Assembly: GCF_000331995.1 (NCBI RefSeq)
Contig: NC_020134.1
Span: 1 to 64,000 of the forward strand
DNA from: Thermoclostridium stercorarium subsp. stercorarium DSM 8532
GTDB taxonomy: Bacteria > Bacillota > Clostridia > DSM-8532
DNA length: 64,000 nucleotides
Direction: 5' to 3'
Shown here: one piece after another, positions 11,443 through 19,590 of the stretch
Position numbering within the stretch: position 1 is the stretch's first letter
Layout: each line of letters starts with the position of its first letter
Position numbers and translations under genes: made by a program
The notes under the pieces: model-generated
The model's input: only the letters and a program-made list of their open reading frames with translations
Databases searched by the model: none
What the model was told of the DNA's origin: nothing

Positions 11443-12738
11443 ATGCTTGATATTAACAGAATAAGAAATAATCCCGAAGAAGTAAGAAGGGCATTGTTAA
11501 AAAGGATGGACAATGTTGATTTTACCGAATTGCTTGAATGGGATAAGCAAAGAAGGCAATTAATAGCATCGAACGATGAGAAAAAGGCAAAGAGAAACAA
11601 GGTATCCGATGAAATACCCCGCCTGAAAAAAGAAGGTAAGGATATTTCCGGGTTGCTTTCGGAAATGAAATTATTGTCGGATGACATAAAGAAAGCAGAC
11701 GATGAAATAAAAGAACTGGAAAAGAAAATAAACAATTTTCTTTCATCTCTGCCGAACATACCCGCCGATGATGTTGAGCCGGGTGGAAAGGAAAACAATA
11801 AGGTTATAAGGACGTGGGGCGAGAAACCTGTTTTTAATTTTAAACCGAAAAATCATGTTGATCTTGCAACCGACCTTGGGCTGGTGGATTATGAGCGCGG
11901 CGCAAGGATTGGCGGCAGCGGCTACTGGGTCTATACAGGTTTGGGCGCAGTATTGGAATGGGCATTACTGAACTATTTTATTGAAGAACATTTAAAGGAT
12001 GGATATATATTCATGCTGCCGCCGCATATTCTGACGTATAAATGCGGTTACACCGCCGGTCAGTTTCCCAAATTTGTTGACGATGTTTTTAAGGTAGAAG
12101 CAAGTGAGCCCAGCGAAGACATGCATTTTCTCCTTCCGACCGCCGAGACGGCGCTTATAAATTTCCACAGGGATGAAATACTAAATGAAGAAGATTTACC
12201 GAGAAAATATTTTGCTTATACTCCATGTTACAGAAAGGAAGCAGGAAGCTACCGAGCTGAAGAACGCGGAATGATCAGGGGGCATCAGTTCAATAAGGTT
12301 GAAATGTTCCAGTATACAACACCTGAGACGTCGGAAAAGGCGCTGGAGGAACTTGTTAACAAAGCGGAAAGGCTTGTTCAGGGGTTAGGACTGCACCACA
12401 GGGTTACAAAGCTCGCTGCCAAAGACTGCAGTGCTTCGATGGGGAAGACGTTTGACATAGAAGTTTGGATACCAAGTATGAATGATTACAAAGAAGTAAG
12501 CTCGGCATCGAATGCTTACGATTATCAGGCAAGACGTGGAAATATCAGGTTCAGGCGTTCAGACACGGGAAAAACGGAGTTTGTTCACACCCTTAACGCT
12601 TCGGGGCTCGCAACTAGCAGAATTATCCCGGCAATCCTTGAACAGTTTCAGCAGGAAGACGGAAGCGTTGTAGTTCCTGAAGTACTGAGAAAATGGGTTG
12701 GTACCGACGTAATCAGAAAACCTGAAAAGAAAATTTAG
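11443..12738 (+). CDS. serS: Seryl-tRNA synthetase
   Basis: This class II synthetase charges tRNA-Ser and also serves selenocysteine tRNA where present. The 431-aa product has the N-terminal antiparallel coiled-coil arm (residues about 25-105, rich in Lys and Glu) and the class II core with motif 2 around CYRKEAGSYRAEERGMIRGH and motif 3 ending LNASGLATSRIIPAILEQ. The start is ATG 11443 with AGAGGTG at 11429-11435. No T-box leader is visible upstream, since the preceding gene ends only 27 bases away. Confidence 0.97.
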   Translation: MLDINRIRNNPEEVRRALLKRMDNVDFTELLEWDKQRRQLIASNDEKKAKRNKVSDEIPRLKKEGKDISGLLSEMKLLSDDIKKADDEIKELEKKINNFLSSLPNIPADDVEPGGKENNKVIRTWGEKPVFNFKPKNHVDLATDLGLVDYERGARIGGSGYWVYTGLGAVLEWALLNYFIEEHLKDGYIFMLPPHILTYKCGYTAGQFPKFVDDVFKVEASEPSEDMHFLLPTAETALINFHRDEILNEEDLPRKYFAYTPCYRKEAGSYRAEERGMIRGHQFNKVEMFQYTTPETSEKALEELVNKAERLVQGLGLHHRVTKLAAKDCSASMGKTFDIEVWIPSMNDYKEVSSASNAYDYQARRGNIRFRRSDTGKTEFVHTLNASGLATSRIIPAILEQFQQEDGSVVVPEVLRKWVGTDVIRKPEKKI

Positions 12739-12745
12739 TCTTGTT

Positions 12746-12775
12746 CACCGCTGCGGTATTAGTACTGCAGCGGTG
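12746..12775. terminator. Hairpin after serS
   Basis: CACCGCTGC at 12746-12754 pairs with GCAGCGGTG at 12767-12775, with extension into the loop. It lies eight bases after the serS stop. It is followed by GCAAAATAAAA rather than T residues, so it is a weak terminator candidate and may instead protect the 3' end. Confidence 0.4.
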
Positions 12776-12869
12776 GCAAAATAAAAAAATACATAAAACA
12801 ATGCGGAAATTTATAAAGCTATTTTTTGAAATTACCTTATAAATCCATAAAAATCTTTGCATTTATCTA

Positions 12870-12898
12870 TTGACATTGGTGAATAAGTGCCTTATAAT
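12870..12898 (+). promoter_or_regulatory. Consensus promoter for the tRNA unit
   Basis: TTGACA at 12870-12875 and TATAAT at 12893-12898 are both perfect and separated by 17 bases. The predicted start is about 12905, some 22 bases before tRNA-Leu. Strong sigma-A promoters of this kind are typical of stable-RNA genes. Confidence 0.85.
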
Positions 12899-12926
12899 GA
12901 TAGAGTCGTTTGGATGGAAGGTATAG

Positions 12927-13013
12927 GCCGGAGTGGCGGAATTGGCAGACGCACAGGACTTAAAATCCTGCGAGGCCTAAAACCTCGTACCGGTTCGATT
13001 CCGGTCTCCGGCA
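12927..13013 (+). tRNA. tRNA-Leu (anticodon TAA)
   Basis: The 87-base gene folds as a class II tRNA with acceptor GCCGGAG/CTCCGGC, anticodon loop ACTTAAAAT containing TAA, a long variable arm (CGAGGCCTAAAACCTCG), and T-loop GGTTCGATTCC. The discriminator base is A. CCA is not encoded. It is cotranscribed with the tRNA-fMet 26 bases downstream. Confidence 0.95.
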
Positions 13014-13039
13014 CTATGGGAAACGAGGAAATATAACGA

Positions 13040-13116
<77 letters not shown>

Positions 13117-13123
13117 GTGAGAA

Positions 13124-13154
13124 ACCCTGAAAGTAGAAGTCTTTCAGGGTTTTT
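13124..13154 (+). terminator. Intrinsic terminator of the tRNA unit
   Basis: ACCCTGAAAG at 13124-13133 pairs perfectly with CTTTCAGGGT at 13141-13150 around a 7-base loop and is followed by a T-run. Confidence 0.85.
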
Positions 13155-13347
13155 AATATATTACTGCATAACGCAAAAAGATTTATTTTGCTAACCTATT
13201 TGCCTACTGCTGATATGATAAGTTCCTTTTCCTACTGTCCTGAAAAGTTATTCCAAACAGCATGTAATTGAAACCGCGCTGTTAATTATGGCTCGGCCTT
13301 ACTATATTCAAGGGATTCACATCGGTTAAAAAATTATTTATGGCAGT

Positions 13348-13634
13348 ACTGTAACACCGGTCTGTGAAGAATTCTTTTCTAATGTATATTTTGAACAGGT
13401 TTAGACAAGTGACAACGAGTAAACTTAATATTTTTATTTGGAATATTGCCCTATTTCCGTCATGGCATCTTTAGTATATTATTTTAATGTAAAATGACAG
13501 GCAATTGGGACGTATTACAATTATCTAAAATTGCATCAGAAATAGGTTATGGGACAGCACTTGGATTTAACAGATTTAAAGCAAAGGACTGTTGGTCGAC
13601 GGTATTAGCGCACGGAATGACGAATTTTTTATGA
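13348..13634 (+). pseudogene. Decayed CPBP (CAAX protease/bacteriocin-processing) family gene
   Basis: Three overlapping fragments in different frames together spell the C-terminal half of a CPBP intramembrane metalloprotease. They are 13348-13407 with TVTPVCEEFFSN (the EE motif), 13382-13474 with LNIFIWNIALFPSWHL (the second His motif), and 13494-13634 with GTALGFNRF then STVLAHGMTNFL (the final His/Asn motif), followed by a stop. At least two frameshifts separate them, and no N-terminal half is seen. The order of motifs is correct for the family, so this is a real relic rather than chance. The rest of 13155-13867 shows no other gene. Confidence 0.6.
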
Positions 13635-13867
13635 TATTCAAAATTAATATATTTATGGCATGATAAGTGGAAAAGCTTCATTTTTAAATATAATACTTAC
13701 GTTGAATTGAAACCAACCGCAAAATAAAATTGTTTACTCGGTCAAGCTAATGCTCGACTGCTAAAAAAGCAATCATAATGATATAATAAATTAATAAATA
13801 AAGAACCGTCCGATTTTTATGGGTATAATAGAATAGAACCCTTTTTCATTGTAAAGGAGGGGAAATT

Positions 13868-15253
13868 ATGCCGATTAAAGCGGCCTTTATAGTTCCGCAT
13901 CCTCCGATTATTTTGCCGGAGATAGGACGGGGCGAGGAAAGGAAAATTCAGAAAACTACCGATGCCTATATGGAAATAGCCGAAAAAATTTCCGAGATTC
14001 GCCCCGAAACAATAATTGTCACTTCGCCGCATTCAATTCTTTATTCCGATTATTTTCATATATCACCGGGAAAAAAGGCAAAAGGTGACATGCGCCGTTT
14101 CGGAGTTAAAAATCTGACAATCGAAGCAATGTACGACAGTGAATTTGTTCAGGCATTGTCTGCCGAAGCTGAAAAAGATGACATTCCGGCAGGGACTTTA
14201 GGAGAGCGGAACCCGGAACTTGATCATGGAACTTTCATACCGCTGTATTTTATCAATAAGTTTTACAGGGAATACAAACTTGTGCGGATTGGCCTGTCGG
14301 GATTTAGCCATTTGGAACATTACCGTTTTGGAAAAGTAATCGCAAGAACGGTTGAAAAACTTGGCCGAAATGCTGTTTTTGTGGCAAGCGGCGATTTGTC
14401 GCACAAACTTTTGAGTGAAGGACCTTACGGATTTGCGAAGGAAGGTCCTGTATTTGACAGACAGGTTACCGAGGCAATGGAAAAAGCTGATTTTCTCACA
14501 TTTTTAAATTTTGATCCGTCATTTTGCGAGGCTGCTGCGGAATGCGGACTGAGATCCTTTATAATAATGGCCGGTGCACTGGACGGAAAAGAAGTAAAAT
14601 CAAAACTTTTGTCTTACGAAGGTCCGTTTGGTGTGGGGTATGCCGTGGCTTCATTTGAAGTCACGGGAGATGATCGCACAAGGCATTTTGATATTGCATA
14701 TGAGGAAGAACAGCGGAAAAGAATAAACGAAATTAAATCTGGCGAAGACGCTTACGTAAAACTCGCAAGACTTTCACTGGAAACTTACGTGAGAACGGGG
14801 AAATTCGCCGAGTTACCAAAGGATCTACCTGCCGAAATGCTTAATAGAAAAGCAGGTGTTTTCGTATCCATTAAAAAACATGGCCAATTACGAGGATGTA
14901 TAGGAACGATAAGTGCGGTAACAAAATGTATTGCGGAGGAAATATTAAGGAATGCCGTAAGTGCCGGTACAGAAGATCCGCGATTTCCTCCTGTTACCGA
15001 AAAAGAACTTGATGAACTTGTATACAGCGTAGATGTTCTTTCTGAACCCGAACCGATCTCGTCAATGGATCAGCTTGATGTAAAGAAATATGGAGTTATT
15101 GTCACCTGTGGTTACCGCAGAGGGCTTTTGCTTCCCGACCTTGAAGGTATAGACACTCCCGAACAGCAGGTTGAGATCGCCCTCAGAAAAGCTGGTATCA
15201 GGCCTGATGAACCATACACCATGCAGCGCTTTGAGGTGGTGAGACACCATTGA
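13868..15253 (+). CDS. LigB-like/AMMECR1 fusion, AmmeMemoRadiSam system
   Basis: The 461-aa protein is a fusion. Residues about 1-265 resemble class III extradiol dioxygenase (LigB/Memo-type) domains, starting [20 protein letters not shown] and including VTSPHS and ASGDLSHKL, with His and Glu residues suited to metal binding. Residues about 285-461 are an AMMECR1 domain with [19 protein letters not shown]. These families co-occur with a radical SAM enzyme as the so-called AmmeMemoRadiSam set, whose reaction is unknown. The radical SAM gene overlaps the 3' end by four bases. AAAGGAGGGG lies upstream of ATG 13868. Confidence 0.85.
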   Translation: MPIKAAFIVPHPPIILPEIGRGEERKIQKTTDAYMEIAEKISEIRPETIIVTSPHSILYSDYFHISPGKKAKGDMRRFGVKNLTIEAMYDSEFVQALSAEAEKDDIPAGTLGERNPELDHGTFIPLYFINKFYREYKLVRIGLSGFSHLEHYRFGKVIARTVEKLGRNAVFVASGDLSHKLLSEGPYGFAKEGPVFDRQVTEAMEKADFLTFLNFDPSFCEAAAECGLRSFIIMAGALDGKEVKSKLLSYEGPFGVGYAVASFEVTGDDRTRHFDIAYEEEQRKRINEIKSGEDAYVKLARLSLETYVRTGKFAELPKDLPAEMLNRKAGVFVSIKKHGQLRGCIGTISAVTKCIAEEILRNAVSAGTEDPRFPPVTEKELDELVYSVDVLSEPEPISSMDQLDVKKYGVIVTCGYRRGLLLPDLEGIDTPEQQVEIALRKAGIRPDEPYTMQRFEVVRHH

Positions 15254-16077
15254 AAGCAGTCTGCGAAATTTGTCCCCACCACTGTTCCATTGATGAGGGA
15301 CAATTGGGTTTTTGCAGAGCCCGTACCAACAAAAACGGAGAAATAGTGTGTGAAAATTATGGTAAGATGACTTCAATAGCTCTTGATCCAATAGAAAAAA
15401 AACCGTTAAAGCGGTTTTTTCCCGGTAGTTTTATCCTTTCGGTAGGAAGTTACGGGTGCAATTTAAAATGTCCGTTCTGCCAGAATTATGAAATATCAAT
15501 GACCTGCGGGGGTAAAATCAGTACCGAAAAAGTGATGCCCGAGTTACTTGTCGGCATGGCTGAAAGCCTGGTGAGCAGAGGCAATATCGGTATTGCGTAT
15601 ACGTATAACGAACCACTTATCAGTTATGAGTATGTAATGGACTGCGCCAGGCTTGCAAAACGAAAAAGTTTGAAAAACGTGGTTGTTACAAACGGATATA
15701 TTTGTGAAAAGCCGCTTGAAGAACTTCTTCCGTATATAGACGCAATGAATATCGACCTGAAGTCTTTTTCAAATGAATTTTACAAAAATATAAAAGGGGA
15801 CCTGGAAACGGTTAAAAACACAATTACTTTAGCGGCGAAAAACTGTCATGTTGAAGTTACGACACTGATTATCCCCGGTGAAAATGACAGTGGAGAGGAA
15901 ATGGAAGAGCTTTCGGCGTGGCTTGCATCAATAAGTCCGGAAATACCGCTTCATGTAACCCGTTTTTTCCCAAGATACCTTATGACGGAAAAAAAGCCTA
16001 CGCCGGTTGACAAAATATTAAAGCTGGCCGACGTTGCAAGAAAGAATCTGCGTTATGTATATGAAGGCAACATCTGA
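15250..16077 (+). CDS. AmmeMemoRadiSam system radical SAM enzyme
   Basis: The 275-aa protein belongs to the PflA-like radical SAM group. It has an N-terminal Cys-rich motif CEICPHHC plus a nearby FCRAR, and the SAM-binding 4Fe-4S cluster motif [13 protein letters not shown] (CxxxCxxC) near residues 74-86. The TIM-barrel region includes [13 protein letters not shown] and NIDLKSF. Such enzymes act with AMMECR1 and Memo-type partners; the substrate is not established. The start is TTG 15250, overlapping the stop of the fusion gene, so translation is probably coupled. Confidence 0.85.
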   Translation: MKAVCEICPHHCSIDEGQLGFCRARTNKNGEIVCENYGKMTSIALDPIEKKPLKRFFPGSFILSVGSYGCNLKCPFCQNYEISMTCGGKISTEKVMPELLVGMAESLVSRGNIGIAYTYNEPLISYEYVMDCARLAKRKSLKNVVVTNGYICEKPLEELLPYIDAMNIDLKSFSNEFYKNIKGDLETVKNTITLAAKNCHVEVTTLIIPGENDSGEEMEELSAWLASISPEIPLHVTRFFPRYLMTEKKPTPVDKILKLADVARKNLRYVYEGNI

Positions 16078-16109
16078 CTTGAAGGTCTGAAAGGAAACGG
16101 AGTAATGGT

Positions 16110-16496
16110 ATGACAAAAGTGGCAGCGGCTATTATACGAAAGAATGGTAAAATTTTAATATGTAAAAGAGGTGCCGGCGGAAACTGCGGTCATCTGTGGG
16201 AATTCCCCGGCGGAAAGCAGGAAGACGGAGAAACATTAACTGAATGCCTTGAAAGGGAATTAAACGAAGAGCTTGGGGTGAAAATAAGAGTTAAAGGTGT
16301 TTTTGATACAGTTGTGTACAGATATCCCGACAGGGAAATATTCTTTACCTTTTTTAATGCCGAAATTGAAGAGGGGATACCTTGTCCGACGGTCCATGAG
16401 GAAATAAAATGGGTTACTCCGAAAGAACTTACAGAATATGAGTTTTGCCCGGCAGATATAGAAATAGTAAAAAAGCTTCATGAGGAAAGCGGGTAA
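16110..16496 (+). CDS. Nudix hydrolase, MutT-like (8-oxo-dGTP diphosphatase type)
   Basis: The 128-aa protein carries an exact Nudix box: G-x5-E then x7 then RELNEELGV, about residues 39-61, preceded by HLWEFPGGK. The overall size and the WEFPGGK context are typical of MutT-type enzymes that hydrolyse oxidised nucleotides, but Nudix specificity cannot be read from sequence alone. ACGGAG at 16097-16102 precedes ATG 16110. It lies in a same-strand run of small housekeeping genes. Confidence 0.85.
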   Translation: MTKVAAAIIRKNGKILICKRGAGGNCGHLWEFPGGKQEDGETLTECLERELNEELGVKIRVKGVFDTVVYRYPDREIFFTFFNAEIEEGIPCPTVHEEIKWVTPKELTEYEFCPADIEIVKKLHEESG

Positions 16497-16546
16497 ATAG
16501 ACAGAATTCAGATAAGAAATGCAATGATAAGAAAGGAATGATTTGG

Positions 16547-16942
16547 GTGGTGTTTAAATACAGCATCAGAACCGGAGCTGAAGGTTTTTACAATATAACA
16601 TCCCAGGTAAGCGAAGCAGTTGCGAAAAGCGGTATAAATAATGGGGTATGCGTGGTTTTTTGCCCACATACAACCGCAGGTCTTACCATTAATGAAAATG
16701 CCGATCCCGATGTTAAATCCGATATGCTTTTGGCTCTAAACAGATTGGTACCTCACCTTGCTGATTTCAGGCATTTTGAAGGCAATTCGCCTGCTCATGT
16801 AAAAGCAAGTCTTATGGGAAGCAGTGTTACGGTTATTGTTGAAAACCGCAGGCTTCTTCTCGGAACATGGCAGGGAATATATTTCTGCGAATTTGACGGG
16901 CCAAGAAACAGGAATTTTTACGTAAAAGTCCTTGAAGGGTAA
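16547..16942 (+). CDS. YjbQ family protein (UPF0047)
   Basis: The protein of about 131 aa has the family motifs VVFCPHTTAGLTINENADPD and HVKASLMGSS followed by LGTWQGIYFCEFDGPR, typical of YjbQ. Members have been linked to a minor thiamin-phosphate-synthase-like activity, but the physiological role is unclear. The ATG at 16538 directly abuts AAAGGA, too close to use it, so GTG 16547 (or GTG 16550) is preferred. The next gene, sfsA, starts 27 bases after the stop. Confidence 0.85.
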   Translation: MVFKYSIRTGAEGFYNITSQVSEAVAKSGINNGVCVVFCPHTTAGLTINENADPDVKSDMLLALNRLVPHLADFRHFEGNSPAHVKASLMGSSVTVIVENRRLLLGTWQGIYFCEFDGPRNRNFYVKVLEG

Positions 16943-16969
16943 ATTTATCAACATTTTAATGAAAGGACA

Positions 16970-17674
16970 GTGGCAGAACTGCAGTACTCAAATATTTGCG
17001 AGGGGAAATTCATAAAAAGGCTGAACCGGTTTTCGGCTGAGGTCATGATTGAAGGAAAAAAAACAATATGCCACGTTAAAAATACCGGAAGGCTGAAAGA
17101 ACTGCTTATTGAAGGGGCTACGGTTTACCTTGAAAAAAGCGGCAATTCAATGAGAAAGACGGGATACTCGCTGATATCGGTTAAAAAAGGGAAAAGTATT
17201 GTAAATATTGATTCGCAGGCTCCCAACGCAGTGTTTTATGAAGCTTTGGCTGAGAAAAAGTTAATCCTTCCGGGATTTGACGAAATCGGCCAAATAAAAC
17301 GGGAAAGTACATATGGTGCGTCAAGGTTTGATTTTTATATTGAAAATACAGTCCGTAAAGCTTACATTGAGGTAAAGGGTGTAACACTTGAAAATGACGG
17401 CATTGCAAAATTTCCTGACGCGCCTACCTTGAGGGGAGTAAAACACGTATATGAGCTGGTTAAGGCAAAAGAGGCCGGTTTTGACGCATATATAATTTTT
17501 ATTATTCAGATGAATAATATAAGATACTTTACACCAAATGACGAAACCCACCTGGAATTCGGAGAAGCTCTTAGGTATGCAAAAAAAAACGGTGTTTGCG
17601 TTAAGGCCTTTGAATGCGACGTGAAGCCGGATTTTATTGAAATCAACGGAAGGGAATGCAGGGTTTTGCTGTAG
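16970..17674 (+). CDS. sfsA: SfsA family protein, sugar fermentation stimulation/nuclease
   Basis: The 234-aa product matches SfsA across its length: EGKFIKRLNRFSAEV near the N-terminus, CHVKNTGRLKELL, and the catalytic-type motifs ASRFDFYIE and AYIEVKGVTLE followed by FPDAPTLRGVKHV. SfsA was named for a sugar-fermentation phenotype in E. coli. The PD-(D/E)xK-like residues support a nucleic-acid-binding or nuclease role. The start is GTG 16970; the nearest purine-rich sequence (AAAGGA, 16962-16967) is unusually close, so expression may be weak. Confidence 0.9.
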   Translation: MAELQYSNICEGKFIKRLNRFSAEVMIEGKKTICHVKNTGRLKELLIEGATVYLEKSGNSMRKTGYSLISVKKGKSIVNIDSQAPNAVFYEALAEKKLILPGFDEIGQIKRESTYGASRFDFYIENTVRKAYIEVKGVTLENDGIAKFPDAPTLRGVKHVYELVKAKEAGFDAYIIFIIQMNNIRYFTPNDETHLEFGEALRYAKKNGVCVKAFECDVKPDFIEINGRECRVLL

Positions 17675-17791
17675 TTTGAGCAAAACCTATATTATCGGCT
17701 TGAACGGCTTTTTATTGCATGATAATATTATTCTATAAACTTTGTTAAGCAGGTTATGGCCTATACTATTAAACAAGAAGGAGTGAAATAC

Positions 17792-19408
17792 ATGATTTTA
17801 AACAGTTCAGGGCTGAAAGACATGAAGCCTTGGCTTGAAGCCGGGTTTGAAATGCCCAGGTTTGATCGTGAAATGGTAAGGGAAAACACGCTTAAGAACC
17901 CCATATGGCTGCATTTTGGCGCAGGGAATATATTCAGGGCTTTTCCGGCTGCTCTCCAGCAGAAGCTTCTTGACGAAGGAAAAAGCGACAGGGGAATAAT
18001 CGTATGCGAAGGCTATGATTATGAGATTATTGAAAGGGCTTACAAACCGTATGATAATCTCAGTGTGCTGGTTGTTCTGAAGCACGACGGAAATATGGAT
18101 AAAAAGGTAATAGCTTCTGTTGTGGAAGCGCTTACAGCGGATACAGGCGATAAAAATAACTGGCAAACACTGAAAAATATCTTTTCAAATCCGTCACTGC
18201 AGATGGTAAGTTTTACGATAACAGAAAAGGGTTATAGCCTGAAAAACGCCAAGGGTGAATATTACCCTGATGTGGAAAGTGATTTTAAAGCCGGGCCCGA
18301 GTCTCCTAAAAGTTTTATCGCAAAACTTACAGCTTTGTGCTATGAAAGATATAAAAGCGGAAAGTATCCCGTTGCCCTTGTGAGTATGGACAACTGCTCT
18401 CATAACGGTTCAAGGCTTTATGAAGCGGTAAGCACATTTGCTAAGGAGTGGGCCAAGAATAAACTTGTTGACGAAGGATTTGTGGACTACATTGAAAATC
18501 CCGAAAAGGTATCGTTCCCATGGAGCATGATTGACAAAATCACACCGAGACCTGATATGGGCGTTAAGGAAATGCTTGAAAAATGTGGGCTTGAGAGCAC
18601 CGAACTTATTATAACCTCAAAAAATACCTATACTGCTCCGTTTGTAAATGCTGAAGAGCCGCAGTATCTTGTTATTGAAGACCTGTTTCCGAACGGCCGG
18701 CCGCCCCTCGAAGAAGCAGGCGTAATTTTCACCGACCGGGAAACGGTTGACAAGGTTGAAAAAATGAAGGTTTGTACCTGCCTGAATCCCCTTCATACCG
18801 CCCTTGCGGTATACGGATGCCTTCTCGGATATAATACAATTCACGATGAAATGAAAGATGAACAGCTTAAGGCACTGGTGGAAAAAGTGGGTTATGAAGA
18901 GGGACTGCCCGTGGTAATCAATCCCGGCATAATCAATCCTAAGGATTTTATAAAGGAAGTTGTTGAAGTAAGGTTACCCAACCCGTTTATGCCCGACACG
19001 CCTCAGAGAATTGCTACCGATACGTCCCAGAAGCTGGCGATCAGGTTCGGGGAAACCATAAAGGCTTATCAGAAGAGGGAAGATTTGAACGTAAAAGACT
19101 TAAAGTATATTCCTCTTGTTCTGGCGGGATGGTTAAGGTATTTGCTTGCCGTGGACGATGAAGGCAAGCCGTTTACTCTAAGCCCTGATCCGCTTATGGA
19201 GCACCTGAGGAAGGTAACCGAAGGGATTAAACTCGGTGATAAAGGGCCCTTTGATGAAAAATTAAGACCCATTCTTTCAGATACATCCATCTTCGGAGTA
19301 AATCTTTTTGAAGCAGGGCTTGCCGACAAAGTTCTTGGATATTTCGAAGAACTTGTACAGGGTCCGGGAGCCGTAAGGGCTACGCTTAAAAAATACCTGC
19401 AAAATTAA
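17792..19408 (+). CDS. Mannitol dehydrogenase/fructuronate reductase family protein
   Basis: The 538-aa protein belongs to the polyol-specific long-chain dehydrogenase family (mannitol dehydrogenase, fructuronate reductase UxuB). Visible are the N-terminal dinucleotide-binding motif WLHFGAGNIFRAF, SMDNCSHNG, the catalytic-lysine motif SMIDKITPRPD, and LNPLHTALAVYG. Fructuronate reductase would fit hexuronate catabolism beside the plant-polysaccharide genes downstream, but no other hexuronate gene is present, so substrate is unresolved. GAAGGAGTG at 17777-17785 sets the ATG at 17792. A strong terminator follows, making it a single-gene unit. Confidence 0.85.
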   Translation: MILNSSGLKDMKPWLEAGFEMPRFDREMVRENTLKNPIWLHFGAGNIFRAFPAALQQKLLDEGKSDRGIIVCEGYDYEIIERAYKPYDNLSVLVVLKHDGNMDKKVIASVVEALTADTGDKNNWQTLKNIFSNPSLQMVSFTITEKGYSLKNAKGEYYPDVESDFKAGPESPKSFIAKLTALCYERYKSGKYPVALVSMDNCSHNGSRLYEAVSTFAKEWAKNKLVDEGFVDYIENPEKVSFPWSMIDKITPRPDMGVKEMLEKCGLESTELIITSKNTYTAPFVNAEEPQYLVIEDLFPNGRPPLEEAGVIFTDRETVDKVEKMKVCTCLNPLHTALAVYGCLLGYNTIHDEMKDEQLKALVEKVGYEEGLPVVINPGIINPKDFIKEVVEVRLPNPFMPDTPQRIATDTSQKLAIRFGETIKAYQKREDLNVKDLKYIPLVLAGWLRYLLAVDDEGKPFTLSPDPLMEHLRKVTEGIKLGDKGPFDEKLRPILSDTSIFGVNLFEAGLADKVLGYFEELVQGPGAVRATLKKYLQN

Positions 19409-19428
19409 AATGGTACGGAATAACAGTT

Positions 19429-19467
19429 ACGGCATGCGGTAATGAATACCGTGTGCCGTTTTGTTTT
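19429..19467 (+). terminator. Intrinsic terminator after the mannitol dehydrogenase family gene
   Basis: ACGGCATGCGGTA at 19429-19441 pairs along its full length, with two G-T wobbles, with TACCGTGTGCCGT at 19447-19459, then TTTGTTTT. Confidence 0.85.
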
Positions 19468-19590
19468 ATTTCCTTATCCTAAACTTTTAATAAAAAATCC
19501 TAATGACAATCTTTCCTATTTACAGTATTCTTAAATCATCGGGAATTTTTTTAAACTGATTCTTCCAAAAGCTCTTTGAGGAGGATTGTT

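Noticed and set aside
12746-12775. Hairpin after serS as a strong terminator
   Set aside because: No T-run follows on the plus strand; kept only as a weak hairpin call.
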